Below, in pieces: positions 24,678-32,909 of a stretch of 34,008 nucleotides of DNA. Source of the stretch: Candidatus Thorarchaeota archaeon (GTDB lineage Archaea; Asgardarchaeota; Thorarchaeia; Thorarchaeales; Thorarchaeaceae); assembly GCA_018238375.1 (NCBI GenBank), contig JABCTJ010000173.1:1-34008 (forward strand). Direction: 5' to 3'. A program made the translations under genes and the position numbers. Every line of letters begins with the position of its first letter. Within the stretch, counting starts at the first letter, position 1. The notes beneath the pieces are model-generated. The model saw nothing but the letters and a program-made list of their open reading frames with translations, had not been told where the DNA came from and searched no databases.

Positions 24678-25745
24678 ATGAAGGCCTACAAGGCTGCGAA
24701 AGAGTACGGATTCGTCAATGCGAGAATTAGAGGACATCTGGCACGCTCGCTCAGTATTGCTGACTTTGAACGACTCTTATGCTCCAAAGACTACAAGAAG
24801 TTCATCGGAGCATTGAGGGGAACCCGTTACGGCCCAGTCATAAGCGCTGCTACCCCGGCGGAGCTGCCGAGTCCTGAGGAGCTAGCGTTGGTTTTAGCCA
24901 TTGACTACGCTAATGTCAGTCATAGGCTCACCCGGTCTTTGTCCGGGAAGGTACGCCGCTTCGCTGAATCATACTCTTTGGTCTTCTTGATAGAGGGCTT
25001 GAAAACTGTGATTCGCGGGAAGCATGTGGGGCTTGGGAAGGGCCAGATACTCAGATTTGTGGTACCGACCTCCCCCGCACAGTCAAGAATATTTGCGCAG
25101 TTACTCGAGACGGAGAATGTGGAGAAACTCATTGAAAAAATTCCGATTCTGGATCTGAAGGTCGCACTTCTCACTAGACTCCCCGCATACAAAGAGTTCG
25201 ATTCCGCAGCACCGCTTGAGGTGGCCCTTGAGGAGTGGTACCTGCGAAAGATTATGGCCTCACTGGAAGAATTCTCTAGTGAAGACAAGCAGAGGATAGT
25301 TCAGCTTCAGGAAGCACGTGTGGACTTGCGTAACGTTATCATGATGTTGCGTGCATTGATTCTGGGTTTCAATCAACGCATGATTAACGCTTCAATGGTT
25401 CGATTCACTGAAGACTCACAGGCATTCGGGGACTCGATACGCCAACGTGATTCTTGGAGCGGAGTGTTGATGCAACTCAGGAAAACCAGACATACCGGGA
25501 TGGCTACTAGACTTAGGCGGATATATGCCAATACCCAAGACTTAGCAGAGATCGAGCTGGCCGTGGAAGATTACCTTGCACAACAGATTAAAAAGCAAAT
25601 TACTGGTTTCCCATTCCATCTTGGTACTGTGATTGGGTTCTTCAACCTCAAGTACCTTGAGGTGCGAAACTTGCTATCTATCGCAGTAGGGCTCGAGAAA
25701 GGAGAGCCTGCCTCAATCATAAGACAGATGATTACTATATGGTGA
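24678..25745 (+). CDS. atpC: A/V-type ATP synthase subunit C
   Basis: 355 residues from ATG 24678, close to the family length. The start YGFVNARIRGHLARSL fits the N-terminal motif of archaeal subunit C (V-ATPase subunit d). The protein is all-helical and soluble. A mid-protein segment (VDLRNVIMMLRALILGFN) and the C-terminal FFNLKYLEVRNLLSIAVG match the repeated three-lobed domain. It links the central stalk to the membrane rotor ring. atpK follows after 19 bases on the same strand, with a shared promoter likely. Confidence 0.92.
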   Translation: MKAYKAAKEYGFVNARIRGHLARSLSIADFERLLCSKDYKKFIGALRGTRYGPVISAATPAELPSPEELALVLAIDYANVSHRLTRSLSGKVRRFAESYSLVFLIEGLKTVIRGKHVGLGKGQILRFVVPTSPAQSRIFAQLLETENVEKLIEKIPILDLKVALLTRLPAYKEFDSAAPLEVALEEWYLRKIMASLEEFSSEDKQRIVQLQEARVDLRNVIMMLRALILGFNQRMINASMVRFTEDSQAFGDSIRQRDSWSGVLMQLRKTRHTGMATRLRRIYANTQDLAEIELAVEDYLAQQIKKQITGFPFHLGTVIGFFNLKYLEVRNLLSIAVGLEKGEPASIIRQMITIW

Positions 25746-25764
25746 TAATTGGAGGAAGCCAACA

Positions 25765-26166
25765 ATGAAAATCTATTCCCTGAAAACCAGTCTTGCCCTA
25801 CTAGTCGCCAGTGCACTAGTCCTGGTTCTATCTTTGTCAGTACTTGCGTTTCTTGTTATGGAGATGTATGCTGTCAGCGCATTGAGTGTCATGCCGGGCC
25901 GTGACTTCAGGTTGCTGCAAATAACAGATCCTACTCTGGGAATTATTGGTCTTGCGTTGGCTGCGGCAATTACCATGGGTACTGCTGGGGTTGGCGCGGC
26001 TCTGGGGATGGCGACGACATCCGCAGCAGCTCTTGGGGCAATCACTGAGAGGCCGGAGCTTTTTGGCAAGACTGTTTTGTACGTGGTGTTCATCGAGGCA
26101 GTTGCAATCTACGGTTTTGTTATCGCTTTCATGCTGGTCGGCTACATTCCATCATTGATTGGCTGA
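25765..26166 (+). CDS. atpK: A/V-type ATP synthase subunit K (membrane rotor ring)
   Basis: 133 residues from ATG 25765, with GGAGGAAG about 9 bases upstream. One two-helix ring hairpin occupies roughly residues 55-130: GLALAAAITMGTAGVGAALG, a polar turn with ITERPELFGK, then VVFIEAVAIYGFVIAFML. The ion-binding glutamate is Glu111. An extra N-terminal hydrophobic helix (residues 8-30) precedes it, as a signal-anchor or third helix, seen in some archaeal proteolipids. The helix-1 glutamine of the best studied sodium-type rings is not seen, so protons are the simpler guess (inference). Confidence 0.9.
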   Translation: MKIYSLKTSLALLVASALVLVLSLSVLAFLVMEMYAVSALSVMPGRDFRLLQITDPTLGIIGLALAAAITMGTAGVGAALGMATTSAAALGAITERPELFGKTVLYVVFIEAVAIYGFVIAFMLVGYIPSLIG

Positions 26167-26219
26167 GATACGCCCGAAGATGCGTCATCAGCTTCCAGTC
26201 ACCCACATCTTCACGGATA

Positions 26220-26849
26220 CTAGATTGACGTGTTATTGTTTTCAAAAAGAATAGGTGAAATTAGCTTCCTCATCTCGCTCATCATTCGATTTCTGCGACC
26301 CTCGAAAGTATTGTCTACCCATTTTGTACCATCTTTGCTTTTGACCAAGACTCCTCCAGCGGAGCTGATTTTTTCCTTTGATAGCGAAACTCTGGTCTTA
26401 ATTCCTGTATGCCTTGTGATCTCCCGGCTTATTTTTGTGAGGTCCATCTGCGGGCTTTGACCCTTGGGCAGCATCAACTCAACTTCCTCAACAGCAAGGA
26501 TTGAGCCGCCTTCAATGGCGAGGCCAACCAGCATGTTAGCATAGCCCTTTGTCTTGTGTTTTTTCGTCAGAGATTCAATCGCCAGTTCTAGCACCTCAGT
26601 AATCAAGGCTTCTTTGGCTTCAAGGATTTTGTGCCTCGCCGCCAATCTTGCATTGGCATCTCGCTTCACACTATCTATTCGAGATTGTATCTCAGCTTCA
26701 ACCATCATTTCAGCCTTCTTGGCCTTGCCTTTCTTCCTTGCGTCGAGCAGCTTTGTTTCTCTCAGTTTCTTTGCATCTTTAATTATGGTGTCTTCTTTTT
26801 CAGTCACCTTTTTGTTAATCATCTCAATGATAGATTGAACACCGCTCAT
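26220..26849 (-). CDS. atpE: A/V-type ATP synthase subunit E (peripheral stalk)
   Basis: 209 residues from ATG 26849, with GGAGTGAGG upstream. The N-terminal half (about residues 5-100) is a long coiled-coil rich in Lys, Glu and Ala (KKVTEKEDTIIKDAKKLRET). The C-terminal half is a small globular domain ending with KISSAGGVLVKSKDGTKWVD and NTFEGRRNRM, which match subunit E. It forms the peripheral stalk with subunit H, whose gene lies 4 bases upstream on the same strand. It is convergent with atpK, 53 bases away. Confidence 0.92.
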   Translation of the reverse strand: MSGVQSIIEMINKKVTEKEDTIIKDAKKLRETKLLDARKKGKAKKAEMMVEAEIQSRIDSVKRDANARLAARHKILEAKEALITEVLELAIESLTKKHKTKGYANMLVGLAIEGGSILAVEEVELMLPKGQSPQMDLTKISREITRHTGIKTRVSLSKEKISSAGGVLVKSKDGTKWVDNTFEGRRNRMMSEMRKLISPILFENNNTSI

Positions 26850-26853
26850 ATCC

Positions 26854-27174
26854 TCACTCCCCTCCAAGCATCATCTCTACCACCGCATGCACTGCAGCGG
26901 GCTTTCTATCCTTTGAGGCCTCCTGTATCTGAGCGATTATTCTATCAACCTTCTTCTGGAACTTACGTTCCCTGGCAGCTCTCTTTGCCTCATTCTCGTT
27001 TAGTCGGGCTTCAGCCGCCTTCTTACCCTTGGCTTCACTGTCCTTCATTATCTTCTTGATATCAATCTCAGTCTGTTTCCGAATCTCTCTTGCACTGTCC
27101 TCCGCGGCGCGAATTCTATCCTCCGCTGTCTCTTCTGCCTTGTGAATCAGATTGATGTCTTGAGCTTCGGGCAT
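26854..27174 (-). CDS. atpH: A/V-type ATP synthase subunit H (peripheral stalk)
   Basis: 106 residues from ATG 27174, the usual length. The whole protein is one charged helix (HKAEETAEDRIRAAEDSARE, then continuous Lys/Glu/Arg-rich heptads), ending in VHAVVEMMLGGE. That is the pattern of subunit H (bacterial/archaeal G-like), which pairs with subunit E in the stator. It is the first gene of the leftward H-E unit and diverges from atpI. Confidence 0.9.
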   Translation of the reverse strand: MPEAQDINLIHKAEETAEDRIRAAEDSAREIRKQTEIDIKKIMKDSEAKGKKAAEARLNENEAKRAARERKFQKKVDRIIAQIQEASKDRKPAAVHAVVEMMLGGE

Positions 27175-27225
27175 GCAGTCCTTCCTCGTGACGCACTATG
27201 TCAGAAGTCCCTGACTGGAATTCAA

Positions 27226-27235
27226 GATAAACGTT
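27226..27235 (-). promoter_or_regulatory. Promoter-like element upstream of atpH
   Basis: On the minus strand this reads AACGTTTATC, with a TATA-like TTTAT core, about 55 bases before the atpH start. The same AACGTTTAT string occurs on the plus strand at 27331-27339 upstream of atpI, so the two divergent units probably carry matched core promoters. Confidence 0.4.
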
Positions 27236-27330
27236 AGCCTGAGCCGGTATGAATGGTGTATGCGGTTCATTCCCGTGGTCATCGATGTGGATAGTGAGTG
27301 GTCTACCTTTGAAGCGGTTCCATAAGTCAC

Positions 27331-27340
27331 AACGTTTATT
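27331..27340 (+). promoter_or_regulatory. Promoter-like element upstream of atpI
   Basis: AACGTTTATT lies about 75 bases before ATG 27415. It matches AACGTTTAT on the opposite strand near atpH; the two lie about 95 bases apart. The TTTATT core is a plausible TATA box. Confidence 0.4.
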
Positions 27341-27414
27341 TCTGGAGGACAAGCCCTGAGCCTCAAGGTGTCTGAACTGAACTGGTCGTTCTTCTACGAC
27401 CCTCACTAACGGTG

Positions 27415-29589
27415 ATGTCAAATATGCGCCCCGAAAGCACACTAGTTGCCAAGGTTGTTTCTCATCGTGACCTTGAGAGACAGGTCATTCTAGCTTTGGG
27501 ACAGTTCAGTCAGTTTGAATTCATAGATGTGCAGCTTCAAGCTGAGTTCATTGAAGTAAAAAAATCACAAATAGAAGAAGGCGTTTTTGATGCTCTTGAA
27601 AGGCTCTCTAAAGTAGTTGCTTTGCTCGGCATAGACCTGAGGAAGAGGAGTGGACAACGCATCGAGATTGACGATTCAACACTCGCAAAGTCAAGTGACT
27701 TTGCCCTAAGGGTCTTGAACGCAATCGAAACCGAAGTTCTGGAATACGACGAGCATGCAGCCTCTAATGTGGCTGAGATTGAACGGCATATGAGCATAAG
27801 AGACGTTGCGGAGTCACTCAGACCACTTGGTCTTGACATGAGTCTCCTAGGATCCACAGAGTACACGTTCACAACAGCCGGAATACTCCCTTCGGGAAGA
27901 TTATCTTTACTCAAGTGGAGTCTTAGAGAAATCACCGAGAACGCTTTCGCATTCAGGTCACGTCCCCTTGAGAGGGGCGTTTCAGTAATCAGCGTTAGTG
28001 TGGCAATCGAGAACAAGGGAACCATTCGGAGAATACTCTCCGCCATGGGTTTCGAAGAGGTGGATGTCTTCGAGGATGTGTCGGGACGCCCTGAGGAGAT
28101 AGCTGCCCACGCAATTCGTAGGATTGGTGAGCTTGAAGCGGAGCTCAAGAAGCTCCGCAAACGCAAGGCGTTCATAGCGAAAGAATGGCGAATGAAGATC
28201 TCAGCAGCTTGGGAAGCCCTCGACGTAGAGAAGAGCAGAATCAATGTCAAGAACTACCTTGTCTATACCCCCCAATCCGTGAAGGTTTGGGGCTGGATCC
28301 CTGCAGGCTCAGAAGATCGCCTCATTGCGCTTCTTCGTGAGAGGACCGATGAAACCGTACAGATATCCTTCGAGCATCCTGACTTCGCGGAACTGGAATC
28401 TCCAACATGCCTTATCAACCCCTCAATTATGGAACCTGCAGAGGAGATGGTTAAAGCCTACGGCACCCCGTCCAAGCATGACTTGGATCCAACAAATATC
28501 CTGTTCTTCACCTTTCCTCTGATATTCGGACTCATCTTTGCGGATGTAGGCCAAGGCTTCCTGATTATGTTGATAGGATTGGCTGCTTGGAGAGCCAAAC
28601 AAAAGGGAGAGGAGTGGGGCGATATGCTCGGGTACCTGCAGGCAGGGGCAACAGGCCTGATTATGATGGGTTTATGCTCGATGCTTGGTGGATTCCTTTT
28701 CGGGAGTTTCTTTGGTTCGCATACTGTAATAGAACCACTTTGGCCTATCTTCGCCCAGACTCTTGAGAATGGAGACCCCAATCCATGGCGGCAAGCTCAC
28801 ATGCTCAAGCTCTCCATTGAGGTAGGCGCTGTTCAAATTTCCTTGGGAATCGTGTTGAATCTATACAACAGATTGCATCACCGCGATTTCCGCCGGGCTA
28901 TTGTGCCAATCTCCTTTCTGTGGCTCTATCTCGGATTCATCAACCTGCTTCTCTCTGTCAGTTACAATAACATCAATCAGTGGTTCAGTCCAACTGGCCA
29001 TGTGAATCTCTGGATACCATTTGCTGGAATAGGCTTTGGCTCAGGAGACAACGGAATCTATCCTCCACTGCCTATCACTCCTTTGATGTTCACCATAGCC
29101 GCTCTCTTCCTTCCTCTAGTCATAATGGGCGTGGCCTCCTTGTTGTCGGGGGTTGATGGTATGGTAGAGTTCATGGAGTACTCCCTCGGGATGGTTAGCC
29201 ACACTGTGAGTTACGCCCGGATCTTCGCTTTGAACACCGTTCACGTCATCCTCAGCGGCGTCTTCTTCAATCTGATTCCTGGAATCATTGACATCCCGTT
29301 CCCAGCACTCACGATATTCGGAATTGTGATTATTCCCGAGTTCTTCATGCACGATGGACACGCTGTTGCACCTCATCTACCACTAGTTGGTGCGATTGTC
29401 GGAACAATTATTGTTGGCTTGCTTGAGGGTCTATTAGCTTTTATGCATACATTAAGGCTTCACTATGTCGAATGGTTCAGCAAGTTTTACCATGGCGATG
29501 GCATACCCTTCAAGCCGTTTGTGATCAAACGAATTCACACAGTATCTACAATGTCAGGGTCTGCTCAGTCTAACTATCCTATGCCCTAG
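27415..29589 (+). CDS. atpI: A/V-type ATP synthase subunit I (subunit a, stator ion channel)
   Basis: About 724 residues from ATG 27415 (GTG 27412 and ATG 27424 are nearby alternatives). The N-terminal half, to about residue 350, is soluble with coiled coils (ELEAELKKLRKRKAF). The C-terminal half has about seven to eight helices starting at TFPLIFGLIFADVGQGFLIM. The ion-channel arginine is in MHTLRLHYVEWFSKFY (about Arg681), a motif found in all subunit a/I proteins. Role: ion half-channels beside the K ring and anchoring of the stator. It is transcribed alone, divergent from atpH-atpE. Confidence 0.95.
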   Translation: MSNMRPESTLVAKVVSHRDLERQVILALGQFSQFEFIDVQLQAEFIEVKKSQIEEGVFDALERLSKVVALLGIDLRKRSGQRIEIDDSTLAKSSDFALRVLNAIETEVLEYDEHAASNVAEIERHMSIRDVAESLRPLGLDMSLLGSTEYTFTTAGILPSGRLSLLKWSLREITENAFAFRSRPLERGVSVISVSVAIENKGTIRRILSAMGFEEVDVFEDVSGRPEEIAAHAIRRIGELEAELKKLRKRKAFIAKEWRMKISAAWEALDVEKSRINVKNYLVYTPQSVKVWGWIPAGSEDRLIALLRERTDETVQISFEHPDFAELESPTCLINPSIMEPAEEMVKAYGTPSKHDLDPTNILFFTFPLIFGLIFADVGQGFLIMLIGLAAWRAKQKGEEWGDMLGYLQAGATGLIMMGLCSMLGGFLFGSFFGSHTVIEPLWPIFAQTLENGDPNPWRQAHMLKLSIEVGAVQISLGIVLNLYNRLHHRDFRRAIVPISFLWLYLGFINLLLSVSYNNINQWFSPTGHVNLWIPFAGIGFGSGDNGIYPPLPITPLMFTIAALFLPLVIMGVASLLSGVDGMVEFMEYSLGMVSHTVSYARIFALNTVHVILSGVFFNLIPGIIDIPFPALTIFGIVIIPEFFMHDGHAVAPHLPLVGAIVGTIIVGLLEGLLAFMHTLRLHYVEWFSKFYHGDGIPFKPFVIKRIHTVSTMSGSAQSNYPMP

Positions 29590-29609
29590 CGATACGGGTG
29601 GAACCACCA

Positions 29610-31961
29610 CTACTGTCCTGCGCCGCCAAGGTACAAAATAGCGAGCTCCGCATCTTGCTTGAACATCGGCTCCTGATCCCGGCTGAGCCTTTGCTTATTG
29701 TCCCATACACCCCTTGCCAGAAGGTCAGTGGTCTTTGCCTTTGTTTCGACATTCTGTGCCGCTTGAGTGTCACCAGCCTGCTGGAATACTTGTGCTGCAT
29801 AATTGTAATTGCCCGCTGCCTCTCTGAGCTGGTCACTTGCATTGGAGTAGTGCTTCTTTGCCTTGGTCTTCTCTCCCTTTCTATACCGGTACTCCGCCAA
29901 GAAGTCGCTCTTTGCTCCTTCCATGCGCAACAGGTCTCCCCTGAACTTCATTACAACCCCTTGGAGTTGCTTGACCTGTGCATCGACATTGTTCTTCTGA
30001 CGAATCGATTCTAGCTTCACACTAGCCAGCTCGTTTGCGGCGGACGTGAATGAAACTACTGCTTGCTTGATTTTCAGGATAGTGTTATCGTGAGCTTGAA
30101 TGACCTCATCAAGACCATCTTCGTCATCGAACTCAGCAAGCTCATCAGCAAGTTTGACGAAGGCATTATTTCTCTCAATCTGAGCCCTAAAAGCACCCTG
30201 CTCAGATTGCTTAGCAAATACTTGGGCTTCGGATGCGAATGCAGTAGCCAAGGCTAGCCTGCCAAGATCCAGCAATTCTTCAGCTGTTCCCATCTCTCCG
30301 ATTACCTTGTAATATGATGCGGCCTCCGCAGCATGAAGATTCTCCAGGATTCGTGACATGATGAACTTGACGCCCTGCTGAAGCTGCGAGCTCAGCTGGA
30401 ACTGGATGACGTATTTTACATTGTTGAGGATTGCGAGGGTTTTATTCCTCAGATTTCCCACTTCTTCATCTTCTTGTTCAACGCTCAACAGTATCCCAAG
30501 ACTATCCAGCCCTTCACGAATCGCCTCCAATGACTCCGCTGGATTGGTGCCCATGTGCTTCAGAGCCTCGTCCAGTGCTTTGTTCACATCCTTGATGAGC
30601 CCAGTTTTACGCAGGTCCTTGGCGAAATCGATCTGACTCGTGATGCTTCTGATGTTATCAGACTGCTTAAGGAGATCTTTCACGAATAAGAATGTCTTCA
30701 GGTTCTCGCTTATGGCGCCTGTCAGCTCTCTGGTCTTCGAGAGCTTTTCTGCCTTTTTCAAATCCTTGAGTATGTCCTTGAGTACTACTATCGCTTCTTT
30801 CTTGTTGTTGACTACTAGTAATTGTGATAGGTCCATGGATGAAGTTTCTGCTTCACAGAAATGAGATTGAGCCTTCTTGTGCTCCTTGTCGTTGCGAGAC
30901 TGTGCTGCATTGGGCTGCAGTGAAACGACCCGTCCGAAACACTTCTCAGCCCGACCAAACGCATCTGACGCGGAAATGTAGAGCTTGGCTGCGTCTTCGA
31001 GATTTCCGGCTCTCATCTGAGCGTCGGCAATATCATTGTAGGTCATTGCCAGGTACACCTCGCTAAGCCCTGCAGTATTAGATTTCCACGCATCTAGGCT
31101 GGATAACTTCTGTTTGCTAACTGCTTTGCTCTCTTTGAAATGGGGAATCGCTTCGTTATACAGATCAGTAGCCTGCTCAAAGATGAAGGAGCTAAGAATA
31201 TCCCTCCAAATCAGCTCGTCGAACGGATTGAAAGCTTGTCTGAATGTACTTTCTTGTCCAATCAAATCGTTGAGGAATTCATCATAGAATTCTGCCTCCG
31301 CGGCCTTATTCTTACCACGGAGCTCTGCAAGTTCCTTCTCTCCTGCATCTCCAGCTTCTCGTACAAGACTGTAAGCCTTGTGACCTAGCGCCACTCTCCT
31401 GAGTTTCTGGGTGCCGTCCACCTTTGATGGGATTGCTGAGAACGGTTTTTCAAGCATTGTGTAGACAGCGGCCAAGTAGCGCGATGCTTCCTTTCCCTTT
31501 TCCTCACTCTCTTGTTCAACAAACGGTCCACTTGCAGCACCTGCCTGATGGAGCCATGCCATGACCTTAGCCATCCATACATCTCCGAGGTTGCTCTGAT
31601 GCTTTGTTGTAACATCCTCGAGTGCTTCCTTGATTTGCTCCTTTGCTTCTCCCTCTGCAGCACGATATCGTTCTCTTAGGTATGCTATTTCAAAATCATC
31701 ACTCATCATCTGCTCGCTGAACGTTGCTATCTCGTCATAGAGCTTAGTGAATGCGTCGTGCATGAGGATTCGCTTTCTTTCGAGGGTTTCTTTATCATCG
31801 ATATCAGTAAGTGCGAACTCCTTGACGCCGTCTTGCACTAGGATATTCAGCTCGTACAACTTACTAGTATGGACGGTCACGTCATCTGTCAGGTCTTCTT
31901 GTTTTGGATGCCTGTTACTCAAAGAGAGCACCTTCAGGAAAACAGCATTCCCCTTGCCCAA
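29610..31961 (-). CDS. 783-residue all-helical TPR-like protein
   Basis: Begins at TTG 31961; the frame stays open eight codons further to TAG 31986-31988, with no better start. The product is soluble, without signal or membrane helices, and almost wholly alpha-helical. TPR-like segments are seen near residues 255-345 (LSEVYLAMTYNDIADAQMRA, then LEDAAKLYISASDAFGRAEK) and near the C-terminus (KKHYSNASDQLREAAGNYNY, AAQVFQQAGDTQAAQNVE). The middle is coiled-coil-like. No family recognised. Such proteins are usually scaffolds; the tail repeats recall the helical hairpins of SNAP-type adaptors, but that is only impressionistic. It is convergent with atpI, 20 bases from its stop. Confidence 0.75.
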   Translation of the reverse strand: MGKGNAVFLKVLSLSNRHPKQEDLTDDVTVHTSKLYELNILVQDGVKEFALTDIDDKETLERKRILMHDAFTKLYDEIATFSEQMMSDDFEIAYLRERYRAAEGEAKEQIKEALEDVTTKHQSNLGDVWMAKVMAWLHQAGAASGPFVEQESEEKGKEASRYLAAVYTMLEKPFSAIPSKVDGTQKLRRVALGHKAYSLVREAGDAGEKELAELRGKNKAAEAEFYDEFLNDLIGQESTFRQAFNPFDELIWRDILSSFIFEQATDLYNEAIPHFKESKAVSKQKLSSLDAWKSNTAGLSEVYLAMTYNDIADAQMRAGNLEDAAKLYISASDAFGRAEKCFGRVVSLQPNAAQSRNDKEHKKAQSHFCEAETSSMDLSQLLVVNNKKEAIVVLKDILKDLKKAEKLSKTRELTGAISENLKTFLFVKDLLKQSDNIRSITSQIDFAKDLRKTGLIKDVNKALDEALKHMGTNPAESLEAIREGLDSLGILLSVEQEDEEVGNLRNKTLAILNNVKYVIQFQLSSQLQQGVKFIMSRILENLHAAEAASYYKVIGEMGTAEELLDLGRLALATAFASEAQVFAKQSEQGAFRAQIERNNAFVKLADELAEFDDEDGLDEVIQAHDNTILKIKQAVVSFTSAANELASVKLESIRQKNNVDAQVKQLQGVVMKFRGDLLRMEGAKSDFLAEYRYRKGEKTKAKKHYSNASDQLREAAGNYNYAAQVFQQAGDTQAAQNVETKAKTTDLLARGVWDNKQRLSRDQEPMFKQDAELAILYLGGAGQ

Positions 31962-32054
31962 GATATCTGCATCTATTAAGAGTACCTAAGCAGGCCTCGA
32001 ATAATATGGTTCAGAAGAGTGGATTACGCATCGATTCAGTCGAATCTGAACCTG

Positions 32055-32447
32055 TCAGATTGTATTCGACTCATCAGCTGGCCTGAATCTAATGCTTCGG
32101 CCATCTCTGAACTTGGCTAATCTTCCCTCTTCGACCAGCTGGTTCAACACCTCGCTGGTCCTAGACCTGGATTTTCCCCATTGTCTGGCAAGTTCAGCTG
32201 CTGTAGATCCTGAATCTGTACGTTGAATCAGGTCAACCAACCTCTCCCAGGCGACATCTCGTGCAATGCAACTCTCCTGATTAGCGAAAACGTTGTATTG
32301 ATTCGCATCCGTGGGCATTGACTTTACTGGAGGTGCCTGTTTCAATTTCGAGGCCAGTTCGTTCATAGTTTCATGAATCATCATTACGGTTTTTCTGAGC
32401 TCCTTGATTTCTTCCCGAAGCCCCACGATCTCATAGTTTTTCGACAC
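32055..32447 (-). CDS. Coiled-coil winged-helix transcriptional regulator
   Basis: 130 residues from GTG 32447, with AGAGGGG about 7 bases upstream. An N-terminal coiled coil (LREEIKELRKTVMMIHETMN, residues 10-35) probably dimerises. It is followed by a linker and a winged helix (about residues 68-124) with recognition helix segment GKSRSRTSEVLNQLVEEG and wing RDGRSIRFRP. The pattern is typical of archaeal MarR/ArsR-like DNA-binding domains. It could regulate the adjacent TPR-protein gene, which starts 93 bases downstream on the same strand (inference). A DNA-binding role is likely; the target is unknown. Confidence 0.8.
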   Translation of the reverse strand: MSKNYEIVGLREEIKELRKTVMMIHETMNELASKLKQAPPVKSMPTDANQYNVFANQESCIARDVAWERLVDLIQRTDSGSTAAELARQWGKSRSRTSEVLNQLVEEGRLAKFRDGRSIRFRPADESNTI

Positions 32448-32458
32448 TTTATTCCCCT

Positions 32459-32827
32459 CTACTTCTTATGCCCTTTTCGAAACTCGCGGTAATTACGTTT
32501 CTTCTTCTTCTCGAATGTTTCCTTTGCTTCTTCGGATTCAAAATGAATCTCTTGAGTTGACGAGTAGTCCGGACAATCCTCTGCAATCATTGAATTGATG
32601 GCAGCATCAGCTTCCTCTTCAGCATCAGCGGAGATCTCTTCACCATCTCTTGGAAGCGCATTCTGGTCACGCTCCTTCTGAATCACATCAAGTAGCGAAG
32701 ATCTAGTCTGATCCGGTTCTAGCACCTCAATCTCGTCGTATTCTGTTTTCTTTGAATCTGAAACTTTTTCGGCCAAGATGTCTTTGGTCTTCTTTGCATA
32801 TGTCTTGCTCTTATGTTGGTAAACCAC
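32459..32827 (-). CDS. Small highly charged hypothetical protein
   Basis: 122 residues from GTG 32827, with GGTGG about 7 bases upstream. It has a basic start (HKSKTYAKKTKDILAEK), a long acidic centre (DGEEISADAEEEADAAINSM) and a very basic end (EKKKKRNYREFRKGHKK). It is probably disordered or helical and without membrane segments. No family recognised. It ends 11 bases before the winged-helix gene on the same strand, so the two are probably co-transcribed. The basic tail would suit nucleic acid binding (inference). Confidence 0.6.
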   Translation of the reverse strand: MVYQHKSKTYAKKTKDILAEKVSDSKKTEYDEIEVLEPDQTRSSLLDVIQKERDQNALPRDGEEISADAEEEADAAINSMIAEDCPDYSSTQEIHFESEEAKETFEKKKKRNYREFRKGHKK

Positions 32828-32882
32828 TGTATGCCACCGACGTCGTCAACAACAATCAACAATTAACAACGTTTTGTTATAA
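32828..32882 (-). promoter_or_regulatory. Leader with TATA-like box and TTGTTGA-type repeats
   Basis: On the minus strand CTTATAAC (near 32875-32883) is followed by a stretch of repeated TTGTTA/TTGTTGA units and then GACGACGTC before GTG 32827. The TATA-like box is about 50 bases from the start, consistent with a promoter for the charged protein and regulator genes. The repeats may be only low-complexity sequence. Confidence 0.3.
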
Positions 32883-32909
32883 GCTTAGCTATGCTAACCT
32901 GTAGCATTC

